The position numbers and the translations under genes were made by a program. DNA of 64,000 nucleotides, taken from Acrasis kona (Eukaryota; Heterolobosea; Eutetramitea; Acrasida; Acrasidae). Below are positions 43,071 through 53,929 of this stretch, one piece after another; position 1 is the stretch's first letter; each line of letters opens with the position of its first letter. The DNA is taken from the NCBI GenBank assembly GCA_026419775.2, contig JAOPGA020000144.1:1-64000 (forward strand), in the 5' to 3' direction. The notes beneath the pieces were generated by a model, which was not told the DNA's origin, made no database searches, and worked only from the letters and a program-made list of their open reading frames with translations.

Positions 43071-44267
43071 ATGTCTCGATACATCATGGTTATGAATTCT
43101 GGGTCGTCCAGTTTAAAGTTCGACGTTTTTGACGAGGATCTAAAACCCTTGATTGACGGTAAAATAGAAGCTATTGGTGAAGAAAAAAGCAAAATCAAGG
43201 TCAAGTACTTGAAGGACGATCGGGAAGATGAGAAGAGCGAAAAATTCGAATCACATTTGGATGCAATTCACAAAATCACTGACATTTTGAAGAAGAATGA
43301 GATACACAAGGAAGACTTTAAATTTGTTGGTCACAGAGTAGTGCACGGTGGTTTGACATTTAAAGAGGACCGTGCTTACGTTGTCGACGACGACGTGATC
43401 AGCAAGATCGACGAACTATCCGAGCTTGCACCTCTACACAACCCTGTTAATTTACAAGGAATAAAAGATACAATGAAGGTACTAGATAAAGTACCTCAAA
43501 TTGTTGTTTTTGATAGTACTTTTCATTCAACTCTTCCTGAATATGCCTTTAGATATGCCATATCTAACGAGTCAATTGGTGACGAAGTTAGAAAGTATGG
43601 TTTCCATGGCATATCATACAAGTATGTTTCCGGACAAGCTGCACAACATCTCAGCTCTTCTTCAAAACTGATCATACTACACCTTGGTAACGGCTGTAGC
43701 ATTAGTGCAATTAAGGATGGAGTCTGCATCGACACATCTATGGGTATTTCTCCTCTCCAAGGTCTTGTAATGGGCACTCGAACAGGAGATGTAGATGCTT
43801 CTGTGGTTCTTCACATCATCAGGCAATACATGAGCCCCATCACAGAAGATAGTATAGACAAGGTTGAGGAGCTCCTCAACAAGAAGAGCGGTCTAAAGGG
43901 CGTTTGTGGTGTAAATGATATGAGGGACATAGTCAAGGGCATGAAGGATGGTGGAAAATACAAACTGGCTTTTGACATGTTTGTGTACCGGATTAAGCAG
44001 TATATTGGCTCCTACTTTGTTACTCTTGGAGGGTGTGATGCTATAATATTTACAGCAGGTATCGGAGAGAATAGTTCCGAAGTAAGAGAAGCTGTTTGTG
44101 GTGAGCTATCTTGTATTGGTGTATCCATCGATAAGGAAAAAAATAAAAGTAAAAGTAGTAGTAGTGTAACTGAAATAAGCTCGGATCAAAGTAAAGTCAA
44201 AGTATTAATTATCAAGACAAATGAAGAGAAGCAAATAGCTGAGATGGGTGTCAAAGAATTGAAATAA
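43071..44267 (+). CDS. ack: Acetate kinase
   Basis: 398 residues, no intron. Interconverts acetyl phosphate plus ADP with acetate plus ATP. All ASKHA-family signatures of AckA are present: VMNSGSSSLKFDVFD near the start, HRVVHGG (substrate Arg), FDSTFHSTLPEYAFRYAI (catalytic Asp), YGFHGISYKYVS (His), HLGNGCSISAI, MGTRTGDVDAS (catalytic Arg) and FTAGIGENSSEVRE. Length is typical of bacteria (about 400). No targeting sequence is visible, so it is probably cytosolic. Its eukaryotic distribution is patchy and usually explained by transfer from bacteria. In eukaryotes it pairs with phosphotransacetylase or phosphoketolase; neither lies here. Confidence 0.93.
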   Translation: MSRYIMVMNSGSSSLKFDVFDEDLKPLIDGKIEAIGEEKSKIKVKYLKDDREDEKSEKFESHLDAIHKITDILKKNEIHKEDFKFVGHRVVHGGLTFKEDRAYVVDDDVISKIDELSELAPLHNPVNLQGIKDTMKVLDKVPQIVVFDSTFHSTLPEYAFRYAISNESIGDEVRKYGFHGISYKYVSGQAAQHLSSSSKLIILHLGNGCSISAIKDGVCIDTSMGISPLQGLVMGTRTGDVDASVVLHIIRQYMSPITEDSIDKVEELLNKKSGLKGVCGVNDMRDIVKGMKDGGKYKLAFDMFVYRIKQYIGSYFVTLGGCDAIIFTAGIGENSSEVREAVCGELSCIGVSIDKEKNKSKSSSSVTEISSDQSKVKVLIIKTNEEKQIAEMGVKELK

Positions 44268-44318
44268 ACCATCTTCAAGTTCTTAGTTTTTTGTAATTGA
44301 AATTCCGTCATCTGTCAC

Positions 44319-46249
44319 ATGATTAGGGCAGGAGCAAGTGCATTAGAGAACTGCTCGTTCAACGTGCACCTCAACGAGAATGAAACTGAGCCTTTAAACA
44401 AATTATCTCCTGACCTCACTTTCAACAATGTAATGATCGAATTACAAAACAAAACCGGAATATACCTTCCAACAACAACATATTCGTTTTGGATCAAAAC
44501 TGGGGTCGAAGAGAAAAAAAGCATATTCTCAGCAGAAAAATGGTATGGAAAACCACAAGATAAAGACGATGGATACATTCAGGTTAAAATGGATGACACT
44601 ATCGCCGGCAGCACTTACGGATCTTTCTATAAGCATGGCAGGATGGATATCTGGCTGAAACCCTCAACGACAGACATTGACAGTAAGTTGAAAAGGCGTT
44701 AGCAAGTCTGAAAATCAGGAACACGTTTGTTTGAGACCTCACTAGAAGTATTGTACTCAAGGTCTGACACACCTGAGACAAGTTTGTTACCAATTTTGAA
44801 GTCCTTGTTCGACTACATTAATACAAACGGTCTTGATGAGGTGGGAATTTTCAGGTTATCCGGTAGTGCCAAAGAAGGGAATGAAGTGAAGAAGAGCCTA
44901 GATCAGGGAAAGCCACTAAAAACCGACCTTGATGTTGTACTGGCCGCTAGTTTGATTAAGTTTTTCTTTAGAAACCTACCAGAGCCACTAATAAGCGGTG
45001 AATATTGGGATCAAATAAGAACTTTATTTTCAGACGGTCAAGGTACAAGATCAGCATTCTACTATTATTAATGATAAACGTAGTGTCGGATGAAGAACAA
45101 AAAATTGAAGAATTAAGAACAGTTATTCAAGGAATGCCAACAATCAATGTGACCATTTTGGAACATTTAATGTCTCTTTGCAGGAGCGTTACAAAACATC
45201 AAGATGAAAACAAGATGGTAAGAATTCATCTCTTCAACATTGACTAACAGTGAAATAGACAACTGAGAACTTGTCCATAGTTATTGGTCCGAACATCATG
45301 GGACCACGTAGTGAGGATGGAACATCACTTATGGACACATCACTTGTGTGCGTAATTGCTAAATTCATGATGGAAAAGTATTCCTTCATCTTCCGCAACA
45401 ACTCACCCTACGACCCTACCTTGAAAGTAAGTTTTCATTCATTTCAATTTTTAAACGCTTATAGGGTTGGAACGAAATGCAGGACATTAGTCTCAGACTT
45501 GCAATTTCTCCACAAGCCGTGCAGCCAAGAAGACAGTCAGATGCTAATTCACCTCCATCCCCAGTAGCTGCAGACAAAAAGAACAAAGACAAAGTGTTCA
45601 GGGGCTACATGCCAAGATCAATATTTGAAAATACACCCATACCCAATACACGATCTATGGATGGCCTTCGTTTAACACCGGAGAGTGAGTCCTATCACAT
45701 GCAGTCATTAACATTTTAGGTCTCATCAGCCAACATAACAACGCTCTTGATTGGGAACTACCATACGTTACCATAACACAAATTACACACGAAAACAACA
45801 CTGCAGTCATCTGCTACAAGAGGAATAAAAAGAGCGACCAAACTGATGTTTTGGTTGTGACTGATTCGGTTACAAGGTTGGCCTTCACCTACCAATACAC
45901 CATTAAAGATTGGTGCGAACACTTTCAATACGTTTTGGATCGGTATCAAATGTTCATCTCATTAGCAAATGAGCATCCCGACCGATATGGTGCTGTGATC
46001 AGCAAAGATGCATTCATGCAAGCAAAAAAGAAGAAGGAAGCAGCCAAAGTCACAACCGTATTAAAATCACCAGACACAAAGACACCGGAAACAAAGACAC
46101 CCGACCTCTCAAAACAAGTCACACCACCCAAAAGTCCTCCACTCCCAGTCATACCTTTCGACGAAGAATCCGAAAACGGCTACGGAGACGACGAATATGA
46201 TTCAGACAGTGATGACTCCATCGAATTTAGAGTAAACAAAAAGAAATAA
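44319..46249 (+). CDS. RhoGAP domain protein
   Basis: Six exons: 44319-44682, 44719-45042, 45084-45217, 45259-45426, 45465-45684 and 45720-46249, with introns of 35-41 bp. Phases agree and the product is 579 residues. Residues about 1-120 are an unknown N-terminal region. The RhoGAP domain spans about 130-320: DEVGIFRLSGSAKEG (arginine finger in GIFRLSG), LAASLIKFFFRNLPEPL, ENLSIVIGPNIM. A tail with proline/threonine repeats (KTPETKTPD) and an acidic end follows. It should switch off Rho/Rac GTPases in the actin cytoskeleton. The leader carries TTTTTTGTAATTGA. Confidence 0.88.
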
Positions 46250-46278
46250 AAATGTGAAATGTTGTGTTTATAATCGTT

Positions 46279-48297
46279 TTACATTACAAAGAAATCTTGT
46301 TGTTGCTGTTGATACTGCTGTGGCACCTCTTGTGACTCGATCAACACCTGGTCGCTGCTCAACAAACAAACGTGACTAGATGGTGGCGCAAACAACAATA
46401 CGTAACGCTTTCCTTCTTGAGTACAATCCACTAACATGTTCAACACGCTGTCAATGAATTGCATGCTGTGAGTGACCATCTCGTCGTCGACTTTCATCTC
46501 AATGATTGGCTTCTCCACGACCTTCTTGACGATTCCCTTCTTCTCCTTGTCGACATACCCTTGAACAATGTGTTTGGTGCCCATCAAGTACGATTGCATG
46601 AACAATGGATGTAAAGTTTCCCTCTTGTAATGTTCCTTTGTTAATTCCTCCAACGATCCACAGGTCTTGATTTCGACGTATTGGTCCAATTCGTGTTGAG
46701 GTGCGCTCGCACATACGGTGATGCTGACATGATTAGAAAAAAAAGAATCCATGCAACATACCCTTCAATGTCCTGTCCTATGCTCTGCGTGTTGGAGACG
46801 GAAACGTGCGAGTTGAAGATGCCCGGCAAGCCGCTCATTAATCTTCCGTCGGGTCCATTCCTGGTGAATGCATCGACCTGACCACCAATCAACAAGTCAT
46901 GCCTGCCGATCCTTGATTTGACGACGGTACAGAATTTTGTAAACTCGTACAATTGTCCGTAGGTTGACTGACCGAGGTCATGATATTGATGAGACCAAAT
47001 GTTTCCCGCTCTGCTCTTCGACAACATGTCCTGGTTCGTGTTCTGGGATTGTAAAGTCTGTGTGATTAATGGTATATCACATACCATTGTACATGCTTTG
47101 GCGAATTGGGAGTTGTGATAGGTGAGCTTGTCCACAAGCATTTGACTGGTGTTTGGAGATCCGATGGTGATGATGTTATTCTGTCTGGTCACGCTCATCT
47201 CGTAGCTGCTCTTTGGATCGTCGTTCAAGTAGGAAGCACACGAAATCTTTGCAATGTTCTCTCTCATGCTCACGATGACTGGCTTGCCGCTCACGAATGC
47301 TTCCTGGACGATTTGTCTTCCGTCGGTGCTACATTTTTAGTTTGATGACGAAGGGAGGATGATTACCTGTAACAGACGGCAGCCATGAGTCGGTCGACCA
47401 ACGGATCCAAACTATTGTCGATTGGTATCCTGTAGATGCTCTTGACTTGATCGTAATCTTCGTTCAGGTTTGCATCCACGCTTGATTCCACGGATGGCAC
47501 CAATTGTCTCAAGTGGTCGGAGTTGACCATGAGAGATCCTCTGTCCATGTCAAAGGTGCAGACTTGAACGGGAGCGTATTGAGAGGCATCGACGTCGCTG
47601 GTTGGACTCAACACGTCGGCGTTTGCTACGATGGAGATGGTGGGATTGTTGTGGGATAAGAACTTGGTTGTAAACTGCGCGTCGTGAGACATGTGTGAAA
47701 AAAAATGTAACTTACCTCATGATGACGAACTTGAATGTCGTTCAAACTCGTGCCGACGAACACGACGAACTCGAGCTTGTCGTCCTCTCTTACCGTCGCA
47801 TGTTCTTCGCTGTTGGTTTCGTACCTAATCTTGTCCAACCTCCAGACGCTGTTGTGGGGCTCTGCGTCGTGAGCAAATTGCCTCAAGAACATGCTGTTGC
47901 GCTTGCTGAGTTTCTTGAGGAAGAATATTGGGTTGGTACCGTCTAGTACTTTCGGCTGGAATTTAGCATGGTAATTTGCACTTGGTAAGAACATGTACTC
48001 CACGTTCTGGTTCTGGTAGAAAGAAAAGCTGATTAAAGGATACAAGACGGGTCGTTCGCGAAGAATAATGTCTTCTAAAATGAACATTCCGACTTGAAAT
48101 ACGCTGGGGGAGAGACCGGTAATTTCAATCTGCCCAAGCTTACCCCGGACGACCGCTACGGAAACTTGGGTCATGGATTGTAGGGAAATTTGCAAGGCTT
48201 CCACTGCACGCTTGGCACTAAACCGGGTTCTGCCAATTCGTAATGATATAACTTGTTGTTGGCCAATTACAGGCTGTTCGTTGTTTTGTGAGGCCAT
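46279..48297 (-). CDS. DXO/Rai1-like decapping-nuclease family protein
   Basis: Exons 48297-47716, 47674-47367, 47328-46762 and 46723-46279; introns 41, 38 and 38 bp; 633 residues. The second half matches DXO/Rai1: YEFTKFCTVVKSRIGRHDLL, then IGGQVDAF where GEVDC is normal, and QYVEIKTC, the conserved E-x-K, followed by LFMQSYLMGTKHIVQGYVD. The Asp of motif II and the EIK are kept, but motif II has Gln for the catalytic Glu. The first ~190 residues are an unassigned domain. A 27-bp in-frame stretch at 47084-47058 also reads as a GT-AG micro-intron. Role: 5'-end quality control of RNA, perhaps without full activity. Confidence 0.65.
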
Positions 48298-49165
48298 GGT
48301 GAGATGTTGTTGTGTTTTAAAATATTATGTTGATGCTGGTTGGTGCAATTATTATTAATATGGATGGTTTATTTTTAGTACATTTTTGATCTCCGCCCTC
48401 TCAAATGAGTATTCCATAATAGAAATTCGATACAGAAATAGAAGAATCTTGTTATGCTTTATTATAATCAAGTGTTGTACATAGTGCCCCGATGACTTAC
48501 TACCTAGCAAAGGTCTTCTATTAGTCAGCTTACTCACCTGCCTTAAAGAGAAATGATAATAAAAGTTTGGTACACAACGGGAAAAATTCTTCTATTATTA
48601 AACTCAAGTTATTAATTGAATGATGCAAAATTAATCTTCTATGTTTGGTGGACTGGTCTGAGAGAACGTTCTCGTTTAACACGTGTTCTGTTGAAAATTT
48701 ATAATCAGATCCAAATACAGATCTCCTCAACGAATAAACGGAAACGTAACCAATTAAAATTTATTGTGGGGAACAGATTATTCAGCATGAATCTTAATTT
48801 TAGAATGTTACCATTTTATATCGAGTTTAGTGTATGCACCTCCTATGTTGTTGTTCTTCATCAAGATGCAAAAAAAGAACAGTTTGGCTATGTCGAATGT
48901 CTGTTTATTTGGAAAAAAACTCTGAAGAATTTAACAGATAAAGTTCAAAATATGGTTCCGTTCTTTGTATCTTTAGTGATTCATAACATGTAGTCGAGGA
49001 GAACGCTAAAGTAAATTAATTCATGTTATTATGTATTTTCCTATTGTTTACAATGTTTCTATAAACATAGTCTTTTTGTGTTGCTTATCAAATGAATGTG
49101 GAGTGCCTGTGTCGATTGGGTTGCATCTTCGAAGATTGTTGACCATTACAATTGTACAAAACAAA
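48298..49165 (-). other. Long gap with a possible spliced ORF
   Basis: 868 bp between divergent genes. On the minus strand two frames, down to 48537 and on to 48355, can be joined through a 34-bp GTGAGT...CTAG intron containing CTGACTAAT. The result ends EIKNVLKINHPY (about 113 residues from 48730), but there is no ATG at its 5' end, so an upstream exon would be needed. An overlapping plus ORF has no ATG until 48787. No family is recognised. Confidence 0.25.
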
Positions 49166-50927
49166 ATGGACGGTGTAGTGAACACAAGTCTACTTTCAAT
49201 CACCTCAGACGACCAATGTACCTCCGATGAGATTGACACAATGGTTGAGGCCGAGGACGAAGATTCGGCAAGCCACTCCATCTCCAATGACGATGACGAG
49301 TATGATGATGACTATGATGGAGAGAAATATGACACCAACAACAAGAGCCAAATTAACACTGTTTTTATAAAATCAATAATAATATCGGTGTGGGACAATA
49401 CCCTTGGACCAAGCATTCTCCATAATTGGAATGGACTTGGTAGCCATAACAAACTTGATGCCGACGTTACAACATTCATATCTAAATTTACTGTTGTCGA
49501 TGAGCTGCCCAACCTGGAGGAGATTGGTCAAAACATTGAATTCAAATTCAACGTTTCCAAAGATAATGGCATCATTGTCGCTACTTGCATTTTCAAAGGA
49601 AAATTAAACAGAAGCACAACAGTTTTTGCATTCTCATTGGTGCTTGGAAGAGAGATGTTATCTGTAAGTTGTCATTTTTACATGTTATGTACCTCAAGCT
49701 ACACATAGAAATATCTTTCTTTGAATCGCATCATCAAGGACAACATGATGAACGTCGCCTCCATCCTACAAGGACTTTGTAACAAAAACGTAACGTTCCG
49801 TCAAGAAAAGATTAACCTATTTATAGATTGACACCACTCAAGTTTTAATAGAGTTTGAACCTCACCTGACAAGTTTTGTTGGATTGTTTGATTCTCTAAA
49901 CAAAACGGGCCTGCCTCACTTTAACATAGAAGGAACAATGTTCAAATCAATGATCAACCCACCAACAGAATTACTTTCAAAGGCCATCACTTCCCACCTA
50001 GAAACGCACGGCTACAGTGTTGTGATTGGAACGGATCAAACTCTCGTAAACCAATGGGTCAATACATTATCATTGTTTTTATCTCCCTCCGAAAGAGTGC
50101 TATGTAAACATGCGCGTAAAGATTCAGAGTTCACTCCGGAAATTTTTGTTCAAGGTTTATTGTATCAACAGCCTTATGCAAAAGATTTGTGGACCCGTCT
50201 TGTTCCCATTAGTGGTGTCTTGTCTGGTAGATTCCCGGTCACTATTGTTGATCTGCATTCAAATACTGTTCGTAGTTTCCGAAAGTTTAATCATTTTGGC
50301 GGCCTCAAGAAAGAATTTTTTGATTGTGATCTTAGAACTCCTTATATGAATAACAATGGCATGACCATAGATTTGAAACTTTATCGTCTTGATATCTTGT
50401 ATAAAAATAATCAGAGTTTGCGTCCTTCCGAAAATGAAAAGTTATATCAGGATCATTTTTCCGTTTGTAATCATGTTGCACCTTGTGTGAAAAGATTCTT
50501 TGAGCTTATCTGTGGTTACGTACCTGTTGAGACAAGAAAGAGAAATTCTGGAAATGTAAACACCACTCCAAACAGAAACAATGAGCACCAGCACCACTAC
50601 TTGAACGAAATCCTGCCCATGCCCATCCACCTGAAATTAGGATTGGTTAATCAATTCATGCAGCTGCTTAATCGCAGAGCGTTGTGTTTGGCAAAGTTTG
50701 TGACGGTTTTGACACAAAAGATGAACGTTGACACCGTTATTGACAGGAACGAATTAAAAGAGGAGGTGCTAGATTTAAAGGGTAACATGACCGTGCAGGA
50801 GAAGGATTTGGAATTAATGGTTGTTCTTGCGCATGCAGAAAAGTTGATGCCGGGAGTGTATCGAATAGTTACCGGAGATCCTCAACAAGAAGCAGACAAC
50901 TTGGCCGACTTTTTTGATGAAATTTAA
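49166..50927 (+). CDS. C9orf72: C9orf72-like DENN protein
   Basis: Exons 49166-49663, 49709-49789 and 49827-50927 (introns 45 and 37 bp) give 559 residues. After an acidic N-terminal tail (about 1-65) the longin/uDENN part shows IISVWDNTLGPSILHNWNG, equal in form to FAYWDNILGPRVRHIW of human C9orf72. Later blocks also match: AITSHLETHGYSVVIGTD, LSPSERVLCKHARK, EIFVQGLLYQQ and EKLMPGVYRI near the end. C9orf72 with SMCR8 and WDR41 acts as an Arf/Rab GAP in lysosome and autophagy control. The start context ATTACAATTGTACAAAAC is rich in the shared element. Confidence 0.9.
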
Positions 50928-51106
50928 AGAGTCTCTCTGTACAAATAAATGCCACGCAGTTATTCTAAAAACAAGATATTTTTAATATTTTACAAAATCA
51001 GTTCCGATCCGATCAACTTCGAATATGAACATTCAAAGGGAGGAATACGTGTTCCGCTATGTTTTAAAAGCGCAAAATATCTGTTCAAATTTCAAAAACA
51101 AACACA

Positions 51107-52078
51107 ATGTCAGACAAAGTCTCATTGAAGATTACCATCAACAATGGAAGCAAGAGAAGACTAAACGTTGAGAGAATCACCACATTCGAGGAGTTGAACA
51201 TGCTACTTAAAGAGGTCATGCCAACACAAAATGATCTAAGCTGGAGTTACGTTGACGAAGAAAATGAGCTTATTGATGTTTCAACAAATCACGAATGGCA
51301 ACTGGCCGTCCAATCTCATCCATCTGATGTTGTCATGAGGGTGTTAGTAAAAGAGACCGCAAGGCCTGTTCAACCACCACAACCACAAGAGCACGCACCA
51401 CATGCCCCTCAAAACAGACAATGCTGCGGATCAACCCTAACTAGATTTGGTCTACCGTTCGCTTTATTCTGGAGCATCATGATCCATCCCTTCTTGACCG
51501 CAATCATCGTCTGTGTGATGGGTTATGTGACATTCCATCACAATCCATCCACCTTCCAAACATTAACCATCCATGCCAAAAAACATTACCGCAAAGTAGG
51601 AATATTTTATGCAATCTCGTTACTGTTGAGGTGCAGATTGTGCTTATGGTTCGTTTTAATTCCATTGTTTTTCATTTTGTCAAAGAAAGTGAAGCAACAC
51701 AAGGGTCAGGTTCGCGAAAGAATTGAAAGATTTGTAAGACAAGCCAATAAAGTTGTTGTAGAGGCGACGACTGTCATCAAAGAAACAACAGAACAAGTAA
51801 TTGAAAATGCGATCGTCAAAGCGAACCAAGTTCAAAAACCAACTGTGGAAGCAAATGTCGATTGCGGTATGGTTGAACCAAGAGTACCAGTCGAATCGGA
51901 AGTGTATCCAAGTTTACCAGTTGAAGAAGTTGGGACACAATATGAAACACAATTAGCGACACTTTGTGAGTTGGGATTTAAGAACGAAAAACTCAACACT
52001 CACTTGTTGAAGAACTTTGATGGAAATGTAGATAGAGTATTGAACTCGTTATTGAGCTTGTCCAGTTATAATCAATAA
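51107..52078 (+). CDS. PB1-transmembrane-UBA protein, candidate autophagy receptor
   Basis: 323 residues, no intron. Residues 5-85 are a PB1 domain (SLKITINNGSKRRLNVERIT; acidic OPCA-like DEENELIDVSTNHEWQLA). Two hydrophobic segments follow, about 112-145 and 163-192, each with a break that could form a hairpin. Residues about 275-320 are a UBA domain (QLATLCELGFKNEKLNTHLL, NFDGNVDRVLNSLL). Between them SEVYPSLPVEE fits an acidic-flanked LC3-interacting motif. PB1 plus UBA recalls NBR1/p62, but ZZ and FW domains are absent and membrane helices are added. Confidence 0.7.
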   Translation: MSDKVSLKITINNGSKRRLNVERITTFEELNMLLKEVMPTQNDLSWSYVDEENELIDVSTNHEWQLAVQSHPSDVVMRVLVKETARPVQPPQPQEHAPHAPQNRQCCGSTLTRFGLPFALFWSIMIHPFLTAIIVCVMGYVTFHHNPSTFQTLTIHAKKHYRKVGIFYAISLLLRCRLCLWFVLIPLFFILSKKVKQHKGQVRERIERFVRQANKVVVEATTVIKETTEQVIENAIVKANQVQKPTVEANVDCGMVEPRVPVESEVYPSLPVEEVGTQYETQLATLCELGFKNEKLNTHLLKNFDGNVDRVLNSLLSLSSYNQ

Positions 52079-52201
52079 ATGTAAACTTTAATTTTTTAAT
52101 TAATTGTGAATTATCATGATATTATCAGAACGACGCCAGAAGAAAGATCAATCAGCTCAATAGCTTAATAAATACCATAATAAATTTATTTACATTTAAT
52201 G

Positions 52202-53536
52202 TTATTCTCTCATTTCTATTTTTTGTTGCGTGCTCCACCTGGAATGCTTTTCCAACAAACCCTTCATTACCTCGCTTAGTATATCATCAAATAAACTGCT
52301 CCTTCCAGAGTTGATCTTCTTATCTAATTTTTCAATCAATTTTTTTGAAGCTTCAATCTTGGGTTTGTTTTGATTTGTTACAGATGGTGACTTGTCATCA
52401 GATGTGTTCAAAAATAAATTTTTAATGCACATTGCGCCATACACTCTTTGTTCATGTCCCTGAATCTTTTTATAGTTGACAACCTGAAAATAAAAATCAA
52501 TCAACTCCTCCGAGTTTTCTTTTGAACAGAAACTATGAAAATTGCTCGTTAGTTCGGGATTGGATAACACATTGTCGAGGTCCTCATAAGATTCTCTTCT
52601 TAATCTTGTGAACATGCGCCTGACTGGACTTTTAGGACTTGTGCTTTTTGGAGAGGAAGGAGGTGACACGGAGTTGAAGGAGGGAAGAGATTTTGGTCCA
52701 CTAAATATTGATGGCGGCGGTGAGGTGGAAGTAAATGCTGTGGGAGATATGCTCATTCTCTTGTTGATTGGAAGGGAAAAGGACATACTTAGTCTTGATA
52801 GCTTTTTACGCAACATCTCGTCGGATTCAGTCTTCAAATAAATCTTGAAACGTGGTAAAGAATCTTCCATATCCAATTCCACATGTTCTTCTATCGCATC
52901 AAAGTAATCCAAACTACCAGGAGTGTTATTTTCCAGAGTTTTCAGGACGACAGAGCTCAAGTTCAACGGTTTTTGACTATTCTGATCAATGTACACGGAA
53001 CAAATCCTTTGTGCTTCTTGTGTTCTTTCCTTCTCATCTAATGTGTGGTACAAGTGCACTGCATCCCAAAATTCGATCAACTCTTCGCTCATGTTTCTGG
53101 AGCAGAAAGTTTTGAATTTGACATGGTAAGGTGTATCAGGAAGTACGTCCCTTGTTAATGTAATATTCGAAATGTGGCCTTCTGTAAAGATTTCTTTCGT
53201 TCTTCTGTAAACGATTTGCACGCTCTCGCTCTCCAAACCATCATGGGTGTGATGTTTGTTGTATGATGGCCCTAGATAAAACCACGTTTCGTTGTCACAG
53301 AGCGGGACCTGTTTTCCAACATTACTGATAAAATCGTTGCTCTGCATCCACAAACCAAGTGCGGTTGCTTTCGACCTGGTGGAAGCGCACAAGAAGGAGA
53401 GTACTGTTATTGCTTCCTCGCCTGTAAAATAAGGGGCTTCCCCTCTACCTTGAATGAATAGTGTAATCCTAGTCTTGAAACGGACTATGTAGTAAGAAAG
53501 TAGTGGTCCAGAGAAAATTGTTGTGTCTTGTGTCAT
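52202..53536 (-). CDS. Protein with two RGS domains
   Basis: 444 residues, no intron. The first ~120 residues are an unassigned domain that could be PH-like. RGS 1 is about 128-250 (YHVKFKTFCSRNMSEELIEF, WDAVHLYHTL). A Ser/Pro-rich linker follows (SPPSSPKSTSPKSPVRR). RGS 2 is about 322-440 (NFHSFCSKENSEELIDFYFQ). RGS domains speed GTP hydrolysis by G-alpha subunits, so it is a likely damper of GPCR signals. Confidence 0.82.
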   Translation of the reverse strand: MTQDTTIFSGPLLSYYIVRFKTRITLFIQGRGEAPYFTGEEAITVLSFLCASTRSKATALGLWMQSNDFISNVGKQVPLCDNETWFYLGPSYNKHHTHDGLESESVQIVYRRTKEIFTEGHISNITLTRDVLPDTPYHVKFKTFCSRNMSEELIEFWDAVHLYHTLDEKERTQEAQRICSVYIDQNSQKPLNLSSVVLKTLENNTPGSLDYFDAIEEHVELDMEDSLPRFKIYLKTESDEMLRKKLSRLSMSFSLPINKRMSISPTAFTSTSPPPSIFSGPKSLPSFNSVSPPSSPKSTSPKSPVRRMFTRLRRESYEDLDNVLSNPELTSNFHSFCSKENSEELIDFYFQVVNYKKIQGHEQRVYGAMCIKNLFLNTSDDKSPSVTNQNKPKIEASKKLIEKLDKKINSGRSSLFDDILSEVMKGLLEKHSRWSTQQKIEMRE

Positions 53537-53929
53537 TGTTTCGCTTGACTAGGTTGATTGTTTGACATTGACAATGAGATCAATATAGATTAGTTTTTTG
53601 GACAAATACTTTATATATTTGGATTGGTTTTGAAGAATTGGGAAAAGGCGTCCCTTGGAAAGCTCCACAAGGTCTGTTGATTTGAAACCTGGTCCCAGCT
53701 AAATAATTATTACCGTTACATGGATTCTAAAATAACCTTAAAAGTCAATATATCTTGCGCGTACAGGCACTAGCAAAGCCACAGGGTGCTTTAAGTTGTG
53801 CACTTCTCCCAGAGATGCAAAAATAAAACTAAAACTTTTGACTAACCATGATTGATTTATTACTTGAACAACTCACAATTGCCTATTATTGTTATTTTAG
53901 AGCGCTCTCCTTTAGCAAGGCCCTTTCTT
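53537..53929. other. Intergenic region, no gene seen
   Basis: About 390 bp, AT-rich. No ORF, RNA or repeat that I can support. It marks the change from conserved genes to the accessory region. Confidence 0.4.

Noticed and set aside
48616-48993. 125-residue plus ORF as a gene
   Set aside because: Starts with TTG, no ATG for 170 bases, no protein-family features.
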